Shown: positions 14,012-14,038 of the stretch, in pieces
Layout: the number at the start of each line of letters is the position of its first letter
How positions within the stretch are numbered: position 1 is the first letter of the stretch
NCBI GenBank assembly: GCA_902465215.1
Contig: CABQMM010000007.1
Coordinates: 1-14,038, forward strand
Length of the DNA: 14,038 nucleotides
From: an uncultured Bacillota bacterium
GTDB lineage: Bacteria > Bacillota > Clostridia > Peptostreptococcales > Anaerovoracaceae
Direction of reading: 5' to 3'
The notes under the pieces: generated by a model
Told to the model about the DNA's origin: nothing
Database searches by the model: none
What the model saw: only the letters and a program-made list of their open reading frames with translations
Program-made: the position numbers and the translations under genes

Positions 14012-14038
14012 GTGGTATGACGGGCATGCCGTTCATCT

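Noticed and set aside
1..14038. CRISPR array, tRNA/rRNA genes, insertion sequence or prophage
   Set aside because: No regularly spaced identical direct repeats with unique spacers, no cloverleaf-like or rRNA-like sequence, and no transposase or integrase motifs were seen on either strand.

Overview
The window looks like a chromosomal segment from a Gram-positive anaerobe of the Bacillota, probably class Clostridia (Eubacteriales). This is inferred from strong purine-rich Shine-Dalgarno sites, very tight gene packing, a dCMP deaminase gene next to a TagO/WecA-type gene (an arrangement common in Bacillota), a tandem pair of YhgE/Pip proteins, and a chromosomal TetM-like GTPase. I see no tRNA, rRNA, CRISPR array, transposase, integrase or phage gene. 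No gene-free stretch exceeds 300 bases.

Layout. Positions 1-971 (minus strand) hold the N-terminal 323 codons of a multi-spanning membrane transporter resembling the AspT/YidE/YbjL family; its C-terminus lies outside the window. A 135-base divergent intergenic region (972-1106) carries one promoter for each direction. From 1107 to 13851 nine genes run on the plus strand with gaps of 25 bases or less, or with overlaps: a short A24 prepilin peptidase, truA, a dCMP deaminase (comEB-like), an undecaprenyl-phosphate GlcNAc-1-phosphate transferase (tagO/wecA type), a lipoprotein substrate-binding protein, an ABC permease fused to its ATPase, two adjacent YhgE/Pip membrane proteins, and a 983-residue translational GTPase fused to a C-terminal NYN nuclease domain. 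A perfect 12-bp terminator hairpin with a U-tract (13977-14011) closes the run, so the nine genes may be one long operon.

How the genes may work together. tagO starts lipid-linked wall polymer synthesis. The next three genes form a self-contained importer of unknown substrate. The two YhgE/Pip proteins are large cell-surface membrane proteins of a family that includes a lactococcal phage receptor. truA and the final GTPase act on tRNA and the ribosome, and the deaminase feeds dTTP synthesis. The common theme is growth and cell envelope, not one pathway.

The most interesting object is the last gene. An EF-G/TetM-like GTPase, expected to enter the ribosomal A-site region, is joined to a domain resembling YacP/Rae1, a ribosome-dependent endoribonuclease that cuts mRNA in the A site. 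One polypeptide could therefore combine ribosome engagement with A-site mRNA cleavage. The same gene carries an in-frame degenerate tandem repeat in its G domain, and a perfect 12-bp palindrome whose arm recurs in the interdomain linker in another reading frame. Two further DNA-level features are a perfect 13-bp hairpin at the substrate-binding-protein/permease junction and paired small hairpins in the 3' UTR.
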